Below the pieces are notes generated by a model. That model ran no database searches. It had not been told where the DNA came from and saw nothing but the letters and a program-made list of their open reading frames with translations. The position numbers and the translations under genes were made by a program. Positions 1 to 9,400 of a stretch of 64,000 nucleotides of DNA are shown here, piece by piece. Source of the DNA: Actimicrobium sp034313845 (lineage in GTDB: Bacteria > Pseudomonadota > Gammaproteobacteria > Burkholderiales > Burkholderiaceae_D); NCBI RefSeq assembly GCF_034313845.1, contig NZ_JAVIWN010000004.1, one strand, 5' to 3'. Each line of letters begins with the position of its first letter. Position 1 is the first letter of the stretch.

Positions 1-1
1 G

Positions 2-55
2 CAGATTGAAGTGACGCCGCTGGCGCAGCATCCGTCAGCGCTGGCTGCAAACTGA
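2..55 (+). CDS. C-terminal end of an unidentified protein (5' truncated by window)
   Basis: An open frame enters from the left edge and ends at a TGA at 53-55, giving 17 residues that end in SALAAN. Too little remains to name it. It stops 14 bases before the YciI-like gene on the same strand, so it is probably the preceding gene of the same operon. Confidence 0.5.
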   Translation, partial: QIEVTPLAQHPSALAAN

Positions 56-69
56 TCAGGGAGCATGCC

Positions 70-366
70 ATGCCATACATGATAGAAACCTGGGACAAGC
101 CGGATCATCAGCCGCTGCGCAAGCAAACCCGCGACGAACACTTGCAATTCCTTGCCACCCACGCCGCCCGATTGCTGGCCTGCGGTGCCAAACTCAACGA
201 TGACGGCAGCGATGCCGGCGGCGGCATTTATATCGTCGATGTCGACACGCGCGCAGCAGCCGAAGAATTCATCGCCACCGATCCATTCTCACGGGTTGAT
301 CTGTTTGCGCAAGTGCGCATCACGCGCTGGCGCAAGGCTTATGTAGCAGGTCAGAATTTTCTGTAA
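70..366 (+). CDS. YciI-like protein
   Basis: A 98-residue protein with the size and pattern of the YciI/YCII family: a short alpha-beta barrel-like domain with the typical HxxFL(A) region near residue 24 (EHLQFLATHAARL), a GGGIYIVD strand near residue 51, and the DPFSRVDLFAQVRI segment near residues 72-84. YciI proteins are small dimeric proteins related to muconolactone isomerase. Most have no defined substrate, and the exact reaction here cannot be read from sequence. It is 25 bases upstream of pcaD on the same strand, so a helper role in aromatic-acid breakdown is plausible but inferred. Confidence 0.85.
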   Translation: MPYMIETWDKPDHQPLRKQTRDEHLQFLATHAARLLACGAKLNDDGSDAGGGIYIVDVDTRAAAEEFIATDPFSRVDLFAQVRITRWRKAYVAGQNFL

Positions 367-391
367 AAATTAACCGAGGTTGAAACTCAAC

Positions 392-1183
392 ATGCCCTAC
401 GCCGATCTTCCCGATGTCCGCATTCATTACCATCTTGACGGTGACGCCGCCAAGCCGGTGCTGATGCTTTCCAATTCGCTCGGCACCACACTCGATATGT
501 GGGCACCGCAAGTGACCAAGCTGGCCGAGTATTTCCGGCTACTGCGCTACGACACCCGCGGTCATGGCCAGTCGCAGGTCACGCCAGGTCCTTACACCAT
601 CGCCCAGCTAGGTGCCGACGTGATCGGCTTGCTGGATCATCTCGGCATTGAGCAGACGCATTTTTGCGGGTTGTCGATGGGCGGGATTACCGGCATGTGG
701 CTGGCCAGCACGCACCCGCAGCGCATCAGGCGGCTAGTGCTGTCGAACACCGCGAGCCTGATCGGCCCGCCGGAAAACTGGACCGCGCGCGCCCAGAAAG
801 TATTGGCCGACGGAGTCGCATCGATTGCACCGGCGGTGGTCTCGCGCTGGCTGACTCCGGAGTTTGCACAACAGCATGCGCAGCAGGTGGCGCAACTGGA
901 AGCGATGTTGAGCGCGACGCCGGTAGCCGGTTATGCGGCCAGTTGCCATGCGGTGCGCGATGCGGATTTGCGCGAGGCGCTCAAGCACATCACGGCACCT
1001 ACGCTGGTGATCGGCGGCAGCGGCGATTTGCCGACGCCGCCAGCGGACAGCGCCTATCTGGTGTCGTCAATTGCGGGAGCCAGCTATGTCGAACTGGAAG
1101 CGGCGCATCTGTCCAACTTGCAGCAGCCAGAGCGCTACACTGCGGCCTTGCTGGCTTTTTTGCAGCAGTCGGATCAGGACTGA
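392..1183 (+). CDS. pcaD: 3-oxoadipate enol-lactonase
   Basis: An alpha/beta-hydrolase of 263 residues that matches PcaD, which hydrolyses beta-ketoadipate enol-lactone to beta-ketoadipate in the protocatechuate branch of the beta-ketoadipate pathway. Visible motifs are the oxyanion region LSNSLGTTLDMW, the RYDTRGHGQS strand, the nucleophile elbow GLSMGG (Ser about residue 95), an acidic residue in GGSGDLPTP and the late His in EAAHLSNLQQPERY. The frame could also start at a TTG at 380, but the GAGG at 376-379 is too close to that codon and 12 bases from the ATG at 392. The ATG also gives the normal N-terminus (MPYADLPDVRIHYH). It follows the YciI-like gene closely and is probably co-transcribed with it. 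Confidence 0.9.
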   Translation: MPYADLPDVRIHYHLDGDAAKPVLMLSNSLGTTLDMWAPQVTKLAEYFRLLRYDTRGHGQSQVTPGPYTIAQLGADVIGLLDHLGIEQTHFCGLSMGGITGMWLASTHPQRIRRLVLSNTASLIGPPENWTARAQKVLADGVASIAPAVVSRWLTPEFAQQHAQQVAQLEAMLSATPVAGYAASCHAVRDADLREALKHITAPTLVIGGSGDLPTPPADSAYLVSSIAGASYVELEAAHLSNLQQPERYTAALLAFLQQSDQD

Positions 1184-1415
1184 TTGACCAGTCAACTCCA
1201 ATCCGGGGCCCGGCAGTCTTCGCAGGAACAAACTGACGTACTTGCCGGAGTACCCGTTTTCATCAGCAGTGTCATGTGCGGTTGGCATCACGCGGTATCG
1301 GGATGGGCATCAAGTTCCATCCAAAAATGCATGGAGCCATTTGTTACCTGTTTGACCCGGCACCGCCTCCACAACACCTCATCCGACTAACCATCAGTCC
1401 ACCAAGTTCGTTACC

Positions 1416-2747
1416 ATGAAAATTTCATCAACTACCCTTCCCGCCTCGAAGCCTGCAGCGGCTCCCGTCAAATACACATCAGCAGAAAAACGCAAACGCG
1501 TGTTTTCAATCGTTGCCGCTTCGTCCGGCAATCTGGTCGAGTGGTTCGATTTTTACGTGTATGCATTTTGCGCGATCTATTTTGCCCCGGCATTTTTTCC
1601 CAAGTCCGACCCGACCGTACAACTTCTCAATACCGCCGGCGTGTTCGCAGTGGGTTTTCTGATGCGACCGATCGGAGGCTGGCTATTCGGACGCATCGCT
1701 GACACCCGCGGACGCAAGACGTCGATGGTGATCTCGGTCATTCTGATGTGCGCCGGTTCGCTGATGATCGCTTGCCTGCCAACCTACGCAACAATCGGCG
1801 TCTGGGCTCCGGCTCTGCTGGTGGTAGCGCGCATGATTCAAGGCCTGTCGGTCGGTGGCGAATATGGCACTACCGCCACCTACATGAGCGAAGTGGCGCT
1901 GCGCGGGCAGCGCGGTTTCTTTTCCTCTTTCCAGTACGTCACATTGATCGGCGGCCAATTGCTGGCAGTGCTGGTCGTAGTTGCCCTGCAACAGACGCTC
2001 GATGACGCTGAACTCAGGGCCTGGGGCTGGCGCATTCCATTTGTGATTGGCGCTGCCACTGCCGTCGTCGCTTTGATGCTGCGGCGCACGCTCAGCGAAA
2101 CGTCGAACGCAGCCACGCGTGAAAGCAAGGATGCCGGTAGCGTGAGCGCGCTATTTCGTCACCATAAAGCGGCATTTTTTACCGTGCTTGGCTTTACCGC
2201 CGGCGGCTCGCTGATTTTTTATACCTTCACGACTTACATGCAGAAATATCTGGTCAACTCAGCCGGCATGTCGATCAAGACGGCCAGCGCCATCATGACC
2301 GGCTGCCTGTTTTTGTACATGTGCCTGCAGCCGGTATTCGGTGCCCTGTCCGACCGCATCGGCCGACGCAACAACATGCTGCTCTTTGGCGTGTTCGGCA
2401 CACTGGCGGTAGTGCCAATTCTCAGCGTGCTGCAGCACGTCACTAATCCGTACATCGCGTTTGCGCTGATCAGTCTGGCACTGGCCATCGTCAGCTTCTA
2501 TACGTCAATCAGCGGCATCGTCAAGGCCGAAATGTTCCCGCCTGAAGTGCGCGCGCTGGGTGTTGGTCTGGCTTACGCCGTGGCGAACGCGATCTTTGGC
2601 GGCTCGGCTGAATATGTCGCCTTGCTGCTCAAGTCGCTTGGCCATGAGTCTGCTTTCTACTGGTACGTCACGGCACTGATGGCCATCGCATTGATCGTGA
2701 GCCTGCGGCTGCCACGCCAGGCGGCCTATTTGCATAACGACCATTGA
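1416..2747 (+). CDS. MHS-family MFS permease (alpha-ketoglutarate/dicarboxylate or aromatic-acid symporter type)
   Basis: A 443-residue major facilitator with about 12 membrane segments. The N-terminal motif ASSGNLVEWFDFYVYAF, the loop GRIADTRGRK and the segment MIQGLSVGGEYGTTATYMSE mark the metabolite:H+ symporter (MHS) family, which includes KgtP and PcaT-like permeases. It probably takes up an organic acid by proton symport across the inner membrane. Lying 232 bases after pcaD on the same strand, it may import protocatechuate, beta-ketoadipate or a dicarboxylate. The neighbourhood, not the sequence, supports the aromatic link. The gap from pcaD may hold its own promoter. Confidence 0.85.
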   Translation: MKISSTTLPASKPAAAPVKYTSAEKRKRVFSIVAASSGNLVEWFDFYVYAFCAIYFAPAFFPKSDPTVQLLNTAGVFAVGFLMRPIGGWLFGRIADTRGRKTSMVISVILMCAGSLMIACLPTYATIGVWAPALLVVARMIQGLSVGGEYGTTATYMSEVALRGQRGFFSSFQYVTLIGGQLLAVLVVVALQQTLDDAELRAWGWRIPFVIGAATAVVALMLRRTLSETSNAATRESKDAGSVSALFRHHKAAFFTVLGFTAGGSLIFYTFTTYMQKYLVNSAGMSIKTASAIMTGCLFLYMCLQPVFGALSDRIGRRNNMLLFGVFGTLAVVPILSVLQHVTNPYIAFALISLALAIVSFYTSISGIVKAEMFPPEVRALGVGLAYAVANAIFGGSAEYVALLLKSLGHESAFYWYVTALMAIALIVSLRLPRQAAYLHNDH

Positions 2748-2775
2748 ATTAATTATTGACGAAGGACAGAGATCG

Positions 2776-2967
2776 TTAAAGAAGCCATCGCGTTGTGCAA
2801 TTCGGCGGCTTGACGGTTGAGTCCGGCAGATGCTGGCACCCTGGATCAAACACTCGCTGGTGCCAACAGTCGGTTTTCACGGTGACGGTCGCTGCTGCAT
2901 CAGCGCCGGAATGGCCGCTGCGTTCTTTCCAGGCGCGTGGTGACAGGCCGTAGCTGTCGCGCGTCAT
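2776..2967 (-). pseudogene. possible decayed C-terminal end of an AraC-type regulator
   Basis: In the 370-base gap between the MHS permease and the TonB-like gene, the minus strand reads RDSYGLSPRAWKER, which resembles the last helix region of AraC-family regulators (usually YG.SP..WR.R). The frame is blocked by a stop just upstream and no helix-turn-helix can be read, so at most it is a remnant. A tiny 18-codon frame with an AAGGA upstream (minus strand, 3071-3015, ending ITRR) also lies here and is unproven. Nothing else was recognised in 2748-3117. Confidence 0.25.
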
Positions 2968-3117
2968 GGATAAGACATTGCACCTTTATGCAGCAATTCT
3001 TGCTGTCACTCACGTCAGCGACGGGTAATAGCCGCCAATGCATTGCGCGAGCTCACGCCGGTAACGTTCATCTGCAGTTTCCTTCCCCCTGTATCGGCGC
3101 AGTTATCGTCGCTAACG

Positions 3118-3819
3118 TTATCCCCGCGTAGTTACCCGCAAACGGATTGGCTGCGGCATTCCCGCCGGTGGTGCCTGTGAAAAATTTGGCATTGCCAACA
3201 GTGCGCTGCGCACGACCTCATCGGCGTCGGCTTCCTTCGATCCCGTGACCAGCTCGTAACGTTTGAGTGCACCGCTGGCATCGACCCAGACATGCACTTC
3301 AAAGGCGAATTGCCGACGCCGCAACGTATCGTTCTTCGCCAAACTTTTGCCGAGATAGCGCTGTAGCTCACCCTTGAGCAGGCTGCCGTAATTGTTGAAC
3401 GGATTGAACATGCCGGTTTTTTCGGCCACGGCTGTTTTGCCGGTACCGACCTTGCTCAAGTCTTCGCTGGTGATCGTGCCGGAGGCAAAGGCACTAGGGC
3501 CGTCACCGGCAGGACCATCCATTTTCAGCTCGGGCGATTGCTGCGGCTCGCTCTTCTTTTCAACCGGCTGGTTCATCTTGATTTCTTTTTGCTCTTTCGG
3601 CGGCTCCGGTTTTTTTTCAAATTTTGGTGGCGGTGGTGGTGGTGGCGGTGGTTGCGCCGGCAACAGCAAGGTAATCTTCGGAGCCTTTGACTTCGGCCCC
3701 GATTTCGCCGTGCTCATTTTGTAGACGGCATAGCCGAGCCCACCCAGAGCAACCACCACAAGCGTACCGATGAGTATGAATTTCTTGTGGCTTTTGGTGC
3801 CAACGTTGTACTCGCTCAC
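3118..3819 (-). CDS. TonB-like energy-transducing protein
   Basis: A 233-residue protein with a short cytoplasmic N-terminus, one membrane anchor at about residues 14-33 (FILIGTLVVVALGGLGYAVY), a proline run of nine followed by a Lys/Glu/Pro-rich spacer (about 53-100), and a C-terminal TonB/TolA-like domain (about 155-233, with FEVHVWVDASGALKRYEL). TonB proteins carry proton-motive energy from ExbB/ExbD in the inner membrane across the periplasm to outer-membrane partners. It is the last gene of a run tpsB-tpsA-exbB-exbD-exbD-tonB with one base between it and exbD. The usual partner would be a TonB-dependent receptor, and none is present in the window, so the target may be the TPS system. The proline tract is coded by a GGT/GGC-rich repeat near 3624-3655. 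Confidence 0.85.
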   Translation of the reverse strand: MSEYNVGTKSHKKFILIGTLVVVALGGLGYAVYKMSTAKSGPKSKAPKITLLLPAQPPPPPPPPPKFEKKPEPPKEQKEIKMNQPVEKKSEPQQSPELKMDGPAGDGPSAFASGTITSEDLSKVGTGKTAVAEKTGMFNPFNNYGSLLKGELQRYLGKSLAKNDTLRRRQFAFEVHVWVDASGALKRYELVTGSKEADADEVVRSALLAMPNFSQAPPAGMPQPIRLRVTTRG

Positions 3820-3820
3820 G

Positions 3821-4228
3821 TCAGGTTCCTATCCGCGCCGTGACCAGTCCAACGTTGGTGATATTGAGTTTCCCGGCCAGATCGATGATGCCGACGACCA
3901 TGTCGAAGTGGGCTTGCGGATCACCCTTGATGACGACCGGCATATCCGGCTCGCGCGCGTGCATCGATGCCAGGCGTGACTCCAATTCGTCCGGCGAAAT
4001 CGCAGCGCCATTGAGCAGCAAGCTGCCATCAGCCTGAATCTGAATGATGCGGGTTTCCTTGTGTTCGCTCTTGCTGGGCTTGTTGCTTGGCTTGGGCAAA
4101 TCAATTTTCAGACCCTGCACCGACGATGTCGTCATGATGATGAAGATCACCAGCAGCACGTACGCCAGGTCGAGCATGGGCGTGACATTGATCGTGTCGT
4201 AGGGTTTGGTTTCTTCCTGGGCTTTCAT
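3821..4228 (-). CDS. exbD: ExbD/TolR-type biopolymer transport protein (copy 1)
   Basis: A 135-residue ExbD-family protein. The N-terminal half has the diagnostic segment INVTPMLDLAYVLLVIFIIM, a single transmembrane helix with the proton-pathway aspartate, followed by a periplasmic domain of about 90 residues. With ExbB it forms the proton-driven motor that works TonB. It follows the other exbD with a 21-base gap and is about 50% alike in the visible blocks, so the pair is a tandem duplication. Two ExbD proteins in one operon are known from several systems and may form a mixed dimer in the ExbB pore (inference). Confidence 0.93.
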   Translation of the reverse strand: MKAQEETKPYDTINVTPMLDLAYVLLVIFIIMTTSSVQGLKIDLPKPSNKPSKSEHKETRIIQIQADGSLLLNGAAISPDELESRLASMHAREPDMPVVIKGDPQAHFDMVVGIIDLAGKLNITNVGLVTARIGT

Positions 4229-4249
4229 GGATTTTCCTTGTGGTGCCGG

Positions 4250-4660
4250 CTACGCACCGGGTGCTGCCTTGCTGGTAACGATGCCGATATCAGTGATGTC
4301 GGCGCGCTTCATGGCTTCGAGCACCAGCATGACCTTGGCGTACTGGGCATGGGCATCGCCCTTGATGACCATTGCCTGGGTCGGATTCACTTTTTTCAGG
4401 TCGGCCAGGCGCTGCCCGAGCTGGTCCGGACTCACCGGATAGGCATCCAGGAAAATGTCGCCATTCTCTGAAATCGTGATGGCTTTCAAATGCGCCTTGG
4501 CCATGCTGGCAGTCATTTTCGCCTTCGGCAGCTTGACCTTCACGCCTTGCACGGAGGCCGTGGTCATGATGATAAAAATCACCAGCAGCACGTACGCCAG
4601 ATCAAGCATCGGCGTGACATTGATATCATCGAAGGGCGCGTTCTCTTCCTGGATTTGCAT
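4250..4660 (-). CDS. exbD: ExbD/TolR-type biopolymer transport protein (copy 2)
   Basis: A 136-residue ExbD-family protein with the same transmembrane motif as its neighbour (DINVTPMLDLAYVLLVIFI, including the key aspartate) and a periplasmic domain ending in ITDIGIVTSKAAPGA. It is read directly after the exbB fusion gene with a 13-base gap. Both ExbD copies keep the membrane aspartate, so both look functional. Conserved blocks such as MVIKGDAHAQYAKVM correspond to MPVVIKGDPQAHFDMVV in copy 1. Confidence 0.93.
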   Translation of the reverse strand: MQIQEENAPFDDINVTPMLDLAYVLLVIFIIMTTASVQGVKVKLPKAKMTASMAKAHLKAITISENGDIFLDAYPVSPDQLGQRLADLKKVNPTQAMVIKGDAHAQYAKVMLVLEAMKRADITDIGIVTSKAAPGA

Positions 4661-4673
4661 CAGGCTTCTCCAG

Positions 4674-6449
4674 TCAGCTTGTGTAGACTTCGGCCGAGCG
4701 GGTCAGGAATTCCTCGACAAATACACTGGTATCGCCGGTGGCATTCTTGATCTGGCTGGCCAGCCAGTTGTAGCCGAACAGCGCCGGGATCGCCACCACC
4801 AGACCGGCCACCGTAGCCACCAGTGCCGCGGCAATCCCCGGGGCAATCGCATTGACATTCACGTCCCCGGCCGCCGCAATCGCAGCAAAGGTAATCATCA
4901 CGCCGACCACGGTGCCGAGCAGGCCAAGAAACGGACCGCCGGCAATCGCAATGGTGAGCAGCACGATGCCACTGTTGAGCTTCTGATTTTCGCGCAGCAT
5001 CGACGCTTCGAGTGCGGCCCGGATCGAGTCGATGCTGGTCGCACCCAGACTGTTGGCTTTGCCTGCCGCGCTCTGGGTAGCGAAACGATGGCTGATTTCA
5101 TGCAGGCCGATGGCGTACAGACGCTTGATCGGTGAATGCTTCAGCGCAGAATTGTCCGCCACCAGCGCGGCTTCGGTATGACCAGGTGTCAACAGTTCGG
5201 TCGACTTTTGCTTGAACACGGCCAGGAAAAGATTATTGGCTTTTTTAATCCGTCCCAGGATGATCGCCTTGCTGATCATCACGTAAAAACTGACGATGGC
5301 CATCACGATCAGCAAGCCAATAACGATCCAGCCATCAAGTGTCACCGCATTCATCAGAATCATGAAAGTCGAAGTGCTGGCTTCGCCGCCCGCAGCCTCT
5401 TCCGAGAACGATGACAACGGCGAGTCCGCGCTCTGGCTCGACGCCTGCGCCAGAATTGTGCCGGCGCTGCGTGCCGTGGCCGACAGGTTGATTTCATCCA
5501 GTTCGCCACGCACACCCTGGCCGATCGTGGCCTCGCCTGCCATGTCCGCCAACGCCAGCGCGCCGTTACCGACATCGATACCATCGACATACAACGTGGC
5601 CTTGCCGGCCGCCGCGACCAACGCCACGTGCTGCCAGACCGCCGGTTTCAGGGCAACGCTGGCATTGAGCGTAGTCGCACCCGCACTCGCATACAGGGTA
5701 CCGGCCTTGTAGCCGATCGTCAGCGATTGCGCCCCATCGCGCTGCGCATACAAGACACCATCGTCGGTCGCCGCCGGCTTGACCAATGCCGAAAACGTCA
5801 CCCCGCTGGCGCTACCAAATTTGAGCGTTGCAGACGCGGGTACGTCAATCCGTGCGGTGCCGTCAAAGGCGGCAGCAGCGCCGATCGGACCGGCAGTCAC
5901 CACTTTCGCATTTGACGATTTGGCGTGATTGGCATTGACGCTGGCATCCTTGACGCCCTGGGCATCACCGAAGTGATACACAAATACTTGCGCAGCATCG
6001 TAAGTCTTGGCGGCGCTGGCCACCGATTCGGCTTTCGGGTTACCCCAGACCACCACCAGCGCATCGGTCTTTGCATTGGCCGTCAGTTTGGGCACGTTCA
6101 CCCAGATATTGGCCAGTTCGTTGGTCGCGTCAAAATTTTCGATGTGATACGTCAGCGGCGTCTTGCCATCGGCGGCAAAAAAACGCAAATCGGCACCATC
6201 GGGCCTGGCTTCCGAAAACACGAAATTACCACTATGCAAGCGCACCAGCATCGGCAACTGGGTCACGTCAGTCTTGATTTCAACGCCGCTGGCGGTGGTG
6301 TCGAAAGAAAGCTTCTTTTTATGCTCCCACTCTTCGGCAGCATGACCACTTAGCGGCAGGGCCAGCACGACAATAGCCGTGGCGAGCGCTAGCGCAATAG
6401 TACGGGAACAGGTTGGCAAGCTTGGCAAAATTCGGGACCTGACATTCAC
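4674..6449 (-). CDS. ExbB/MotA/TolQ proton channel fused to periplasmic DUF2341 and LamG-like domains
   Basis: A 591-residue protein. Order: signal peptide (about 1-37, ending LSGHA), a DUF2341-like region (about 60-140, with LPMLVRLHSGNF and IWVNVPKL), a concanavalin/LamG-like domain (about 150-330), a membrane helix (about 365-390, VIGLLIVMAIVSFYV) and a MotA/TolQ/ExbB channel (about 420-590, with GPFLGLLGTVVGVMITFAA). Ordinary ExbB is only about 240 residues. The start chosen is a GTG at 6449: AAGGA lies seven bases upstream, a signal peptide follows at once, and it avoids the 95-base overlap with tpsA that the longest frame (to 6575) would need. The fused lectin-like part would sit in the periplasm, where it could sense or grip the TPS substrate (inference). 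Confidence 0.88.
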   Translation of the reverse strand: MNVRSRILPSLPTCSRTIALALATAIVVLALPLSGHAAEEWEHKKKLSFDTTASGVEIKTDVTQLPMLVRLHSGNFVFSEARPDGADLRFFAADGKTPLTYHIENFDATNELANIWVNVPKLTANAKTDALVVVWGNPKAESVASAAKTYDAAQVFVYHFGDAQGVKDASVNANHAKSSNAKVVTAGPIGAAAAFDGTARIDVPASATLKFGSASGVTFSALVKPAATDDGVLYAQRDGAQSLTIGYKAGTLYASAGATTLNASVALKPAVWQHVALVAAAGKATLYVDGIDVGNGALALADMAGEATIGQGVRGELDEINLSATARSAGTILAQASSQSADSPLSSFSEEAAGGEASTSTFMILMNAVTLDGWIVIGLLIVMAIVSFYVMISKAIILGRIKKANNLFLAVFKQKSTELLTPGHTEAALVADNSALKHSPIKRLYAIGLHEISHRFATQSAAGKANSLGATSIDSIRAALEASMLRENQKLNSGIVLLTIAIAGGPFLGLLGTVVGVMITFAAIAAAGDVNVNAIAPGIAAALVATVAGLVVAIPALFGYNWLASQIKNATGDTSVFVEEFLTRSAEVYTS

Positions 6450-6480
6450 GGGTAATTCCTTTTCAATGGAGGGGTGCTGC

Positions 6481-9400
6481 TTACTTCTTGCAGCTGTCTT
6501 TTTTCTTTTTGCGGGCTTCGTCCGAGTCGTTGGCATCGTCATTGCCACACTCGTCCTCGCCATAACCGAGCACATCGACCGCGACCGAGTTGGTGCCGCC
6601 GGAGGCGTCTGTCGAAGTCGCCGTCCGCGCTACGTCATCAGTACGCGGTGCAGCGTTGGCCGGCGCAGCCGGTGTCGCCAACGATGGCGCGGCGACAGCC
6701 GCCGTGGCACCGGACACCGTCCCGGCCGCTGAAATATTGGCGGAATTGAGAACCACGCTAGCCACGACATCGACCGTGCCGGTAGAGCGCACGCCGGCAT
6801 CTCCAGCGTCAAAAATCCCGCGCGGTGCGACCGGATAAACATTGCTGTCCGGCTGGCCGGCACGGGTCTTGAGCGTGGCAATGCCGGAGCCCGAAATCGA
6901 GCCCGAGACATCCACCTTGATATTGCCGTTGGCATCGATCGTGATCAGCGGTGGCGGCGCCGACGAAGCGGTCTTGGCACCGCGACCGGCATCAATATTG
7001 CCGTACTGCGAAACCAGCGTGATGTCGCCACCGCCGAGTGTGAAGACGCGGCCCTGGTTGACCAGGAAATCGGTTTTGACGAGCGAGGCAATCGCGCCGC
7101 CTCGAATCGTGAAGATGCCTTGCCTGGATGCGTTCGCCGCCTGCACACCGGTGGTCAAACCGGCAAAGACCGAACCAGTTGGCGCGAACAAGTCAATCGA
7201 ACCGCCCTGCTCGGTCTTGAGCTGGCTACTGAACAAAGCGATATCGCCGCCCTGCGTAATGGCAGTGACCGGATACAGGCTGGCGATCAAGCTGTCGAAG
7301 GCACTCAGGTTCTTGCTACGGCTATCGGCCACCAGCATGGTGTAGAACAGGCTGTTGAGCTGCGACTTGTCCATCTTGTCCAGCGCAGCGGTGCGTGTCG
7401 CTGCACTCGCAGCGAGCCGGACGGCGATGGCCGGATTGTCGGCCAGGAATTTGGCCTGCGTTTTGACATCAAGGTTGCTGAAAGCGATCCAGGCATCGAT
7501 GGCGCTAGTGCTGGCCGGCAGCCCGGTTGCAAGCAGCAGGGCCGGCAATGCCGTAGCGGGCACATCGAGCACCGAACCAACCTTGTTGGCATACGCCACA
7601 AACGCGGCGTAATCCACCTTCGCGCCACCGGCGCTGAGATTGATGCTGGCTCCGCCTTCGGCCAGGTACGGGTTATCGAGATTGCCACGCGTGACCAGAC
7701 CGCTACCGTTACCGAAGTCGATGTTATGCCCGGCCGTGATATCGATGCGACCGGCACCGGTAACGACGTTGGCGACCGGACTCGGTTCCGAGCCGATACC
7801 GCGTGCCTGTGTGACATCGATGAAGTCGCGTCCTGCTGCGATGGTCGTGACATCGTTGCTGCCGTTGTGTTCGATGCTGAAACCAAGATCGACAATATCG
7901 CGCCCGGCCAGAATTTCCGCAGCCTTGGCCAGCGTTACTGTAGTGGTGTTGCTGCCGTCGCCGACGATATTGCCGCTGTTGGCGATGATGCGTACCGGTT
8001 GCGTGTCGGCGGCATGCAATCCGCCGGCAGCGTGCGCAGCAATACCCGAACTTCTGCCATTGATGATATCGAAGTCGATGGCCGACAACACCCGCGGCGC
8101 GGCGACCGTCGACGTGGATGCCGGATCGTTATCGAGCATGCGGATACTGCCGTTGACGCCATTGATGAGCGCGATATTGCCAGCAGCAAGCAGTTCGAGT
8201 TGCGCCGTCGGACTGGCCATCATGCTAAAACCATTGGCCGTGCTCAGGTTGCCTTCCAGTGCCACGGCACGCAGCGTCGGAGGAGCCACTGCATACAACT
8301 GCGGAAAGCTGGTGCCGAGCGCATCCGGTATTTCGTTGCCACCCGACGCGGCGAGCTTGGCGACGTCATTCGACAGCAGCAGGTTGCCGCTCAGGGCAGT
8401 CAGATTCACGGCGCTGCTGGCACCATAGGTCGAGAAGGTACTGAACTGGCCGTATTTCAACCGGTAGTCCTGGCTCTCCTGGCTTTGATCGATGACATTC
8501 CAGCGCTGGCCACTGCCCACTCCGTAGATCGGATTGAAGCGATTATCACCGGCAACGACGTTGTTGATGCTTTGCTCGGTGAGCATCGGATTGTAAGCCG
8601 CTTCAATGGTCAGGCCGTGTCCGGCGCTGACATCGAAGCGGGCGTCGCCCACGGCCAGAATCGGATTGAGCGGCGTGGCACCGTCGAGATTGACCGGGGC
8701 ATAATTGCCCGCACCGATCGTGCCATCGGCATGCACGGTAGCGCTGCCTTTCTGGACATAGAACGTGCCGCCAGCAATGTTGCCGCCAGCGCGCACGGAC
8801 AAGTCACCGCCGCCTTGTTCCTTCAAAATACCGCCGGGGGTAGGCAGGTAAGCATTGGTCGCTGTACTGGCAGAAAAATTGGCGATGTTGCCACCAGCCC
8901 GAATCGTGACATCGCCGCCACCAAGCGTCGCCACGCCCTGGTCGAAATAATCAGCGCGTGACCACCAGGCGGTATTGAGCTTGATGCCGTTGCTCAGCGT
9001 TTCAAATTGCGTGTTGCCGTTGGCGTCGACATAACTACGGCCCTGGCGGAATAGCCAGTCATTGACTAACTGGGGCAAGGCCGCAGGCAGCGCCACCGGC
9101 GTTCCGGGAATCGCCGGATCGGCTGGCGTCACGGGACGCGTGGTGAGATCAGCCGGCGTGCCCGCAAAGCCGTCGTTATTGCGATAAAACCAGTTCGGAT
9201 CGACATTGCCTTTGGCATCCAGATGCTGCGGCCCGGTAATCGTGCGTCCGGCTGCGAGCGAAATGGCACCGCCTCCGCTGGAAAACGTTGCATCCGACAA
9301 AGTCGCGCCGTCACCACCAAAATGCGAATTGAGCTGATTTTGCGGTGCCACGAAGTCAGCGCTGCCCGGCAGCGTGCTGGCCTTGCCCGCCGTATAAATG

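Noticed and set aside
664..1236. 190-codon frame overlapping pcaD
   Set aside because: Same strand but other frame of pcaD; Arg/Ala-rich with no family likeness.
3624..3655. GGT/GGC repeat in tonB as a phase-variation tract
   Set aside because: It is imperfect and in multiples of three, so changes would alter the proline run and not the frame.
6450..6575. N-terminal extension of the ExbB fusion to 6575
   Set aside because: It would overlap tpsA by 95 bases and put 42 basic residues before the signal peptide; the GTG at 6449 has a ribosome site.
7120..8961. 613-codon plus-strand open frame inside tpsA
   Set aside because: It is antisense to the long tpsA frame, has no ribosome site or family likeness, and such long shadow frames are common in GC-rich repeat genes.
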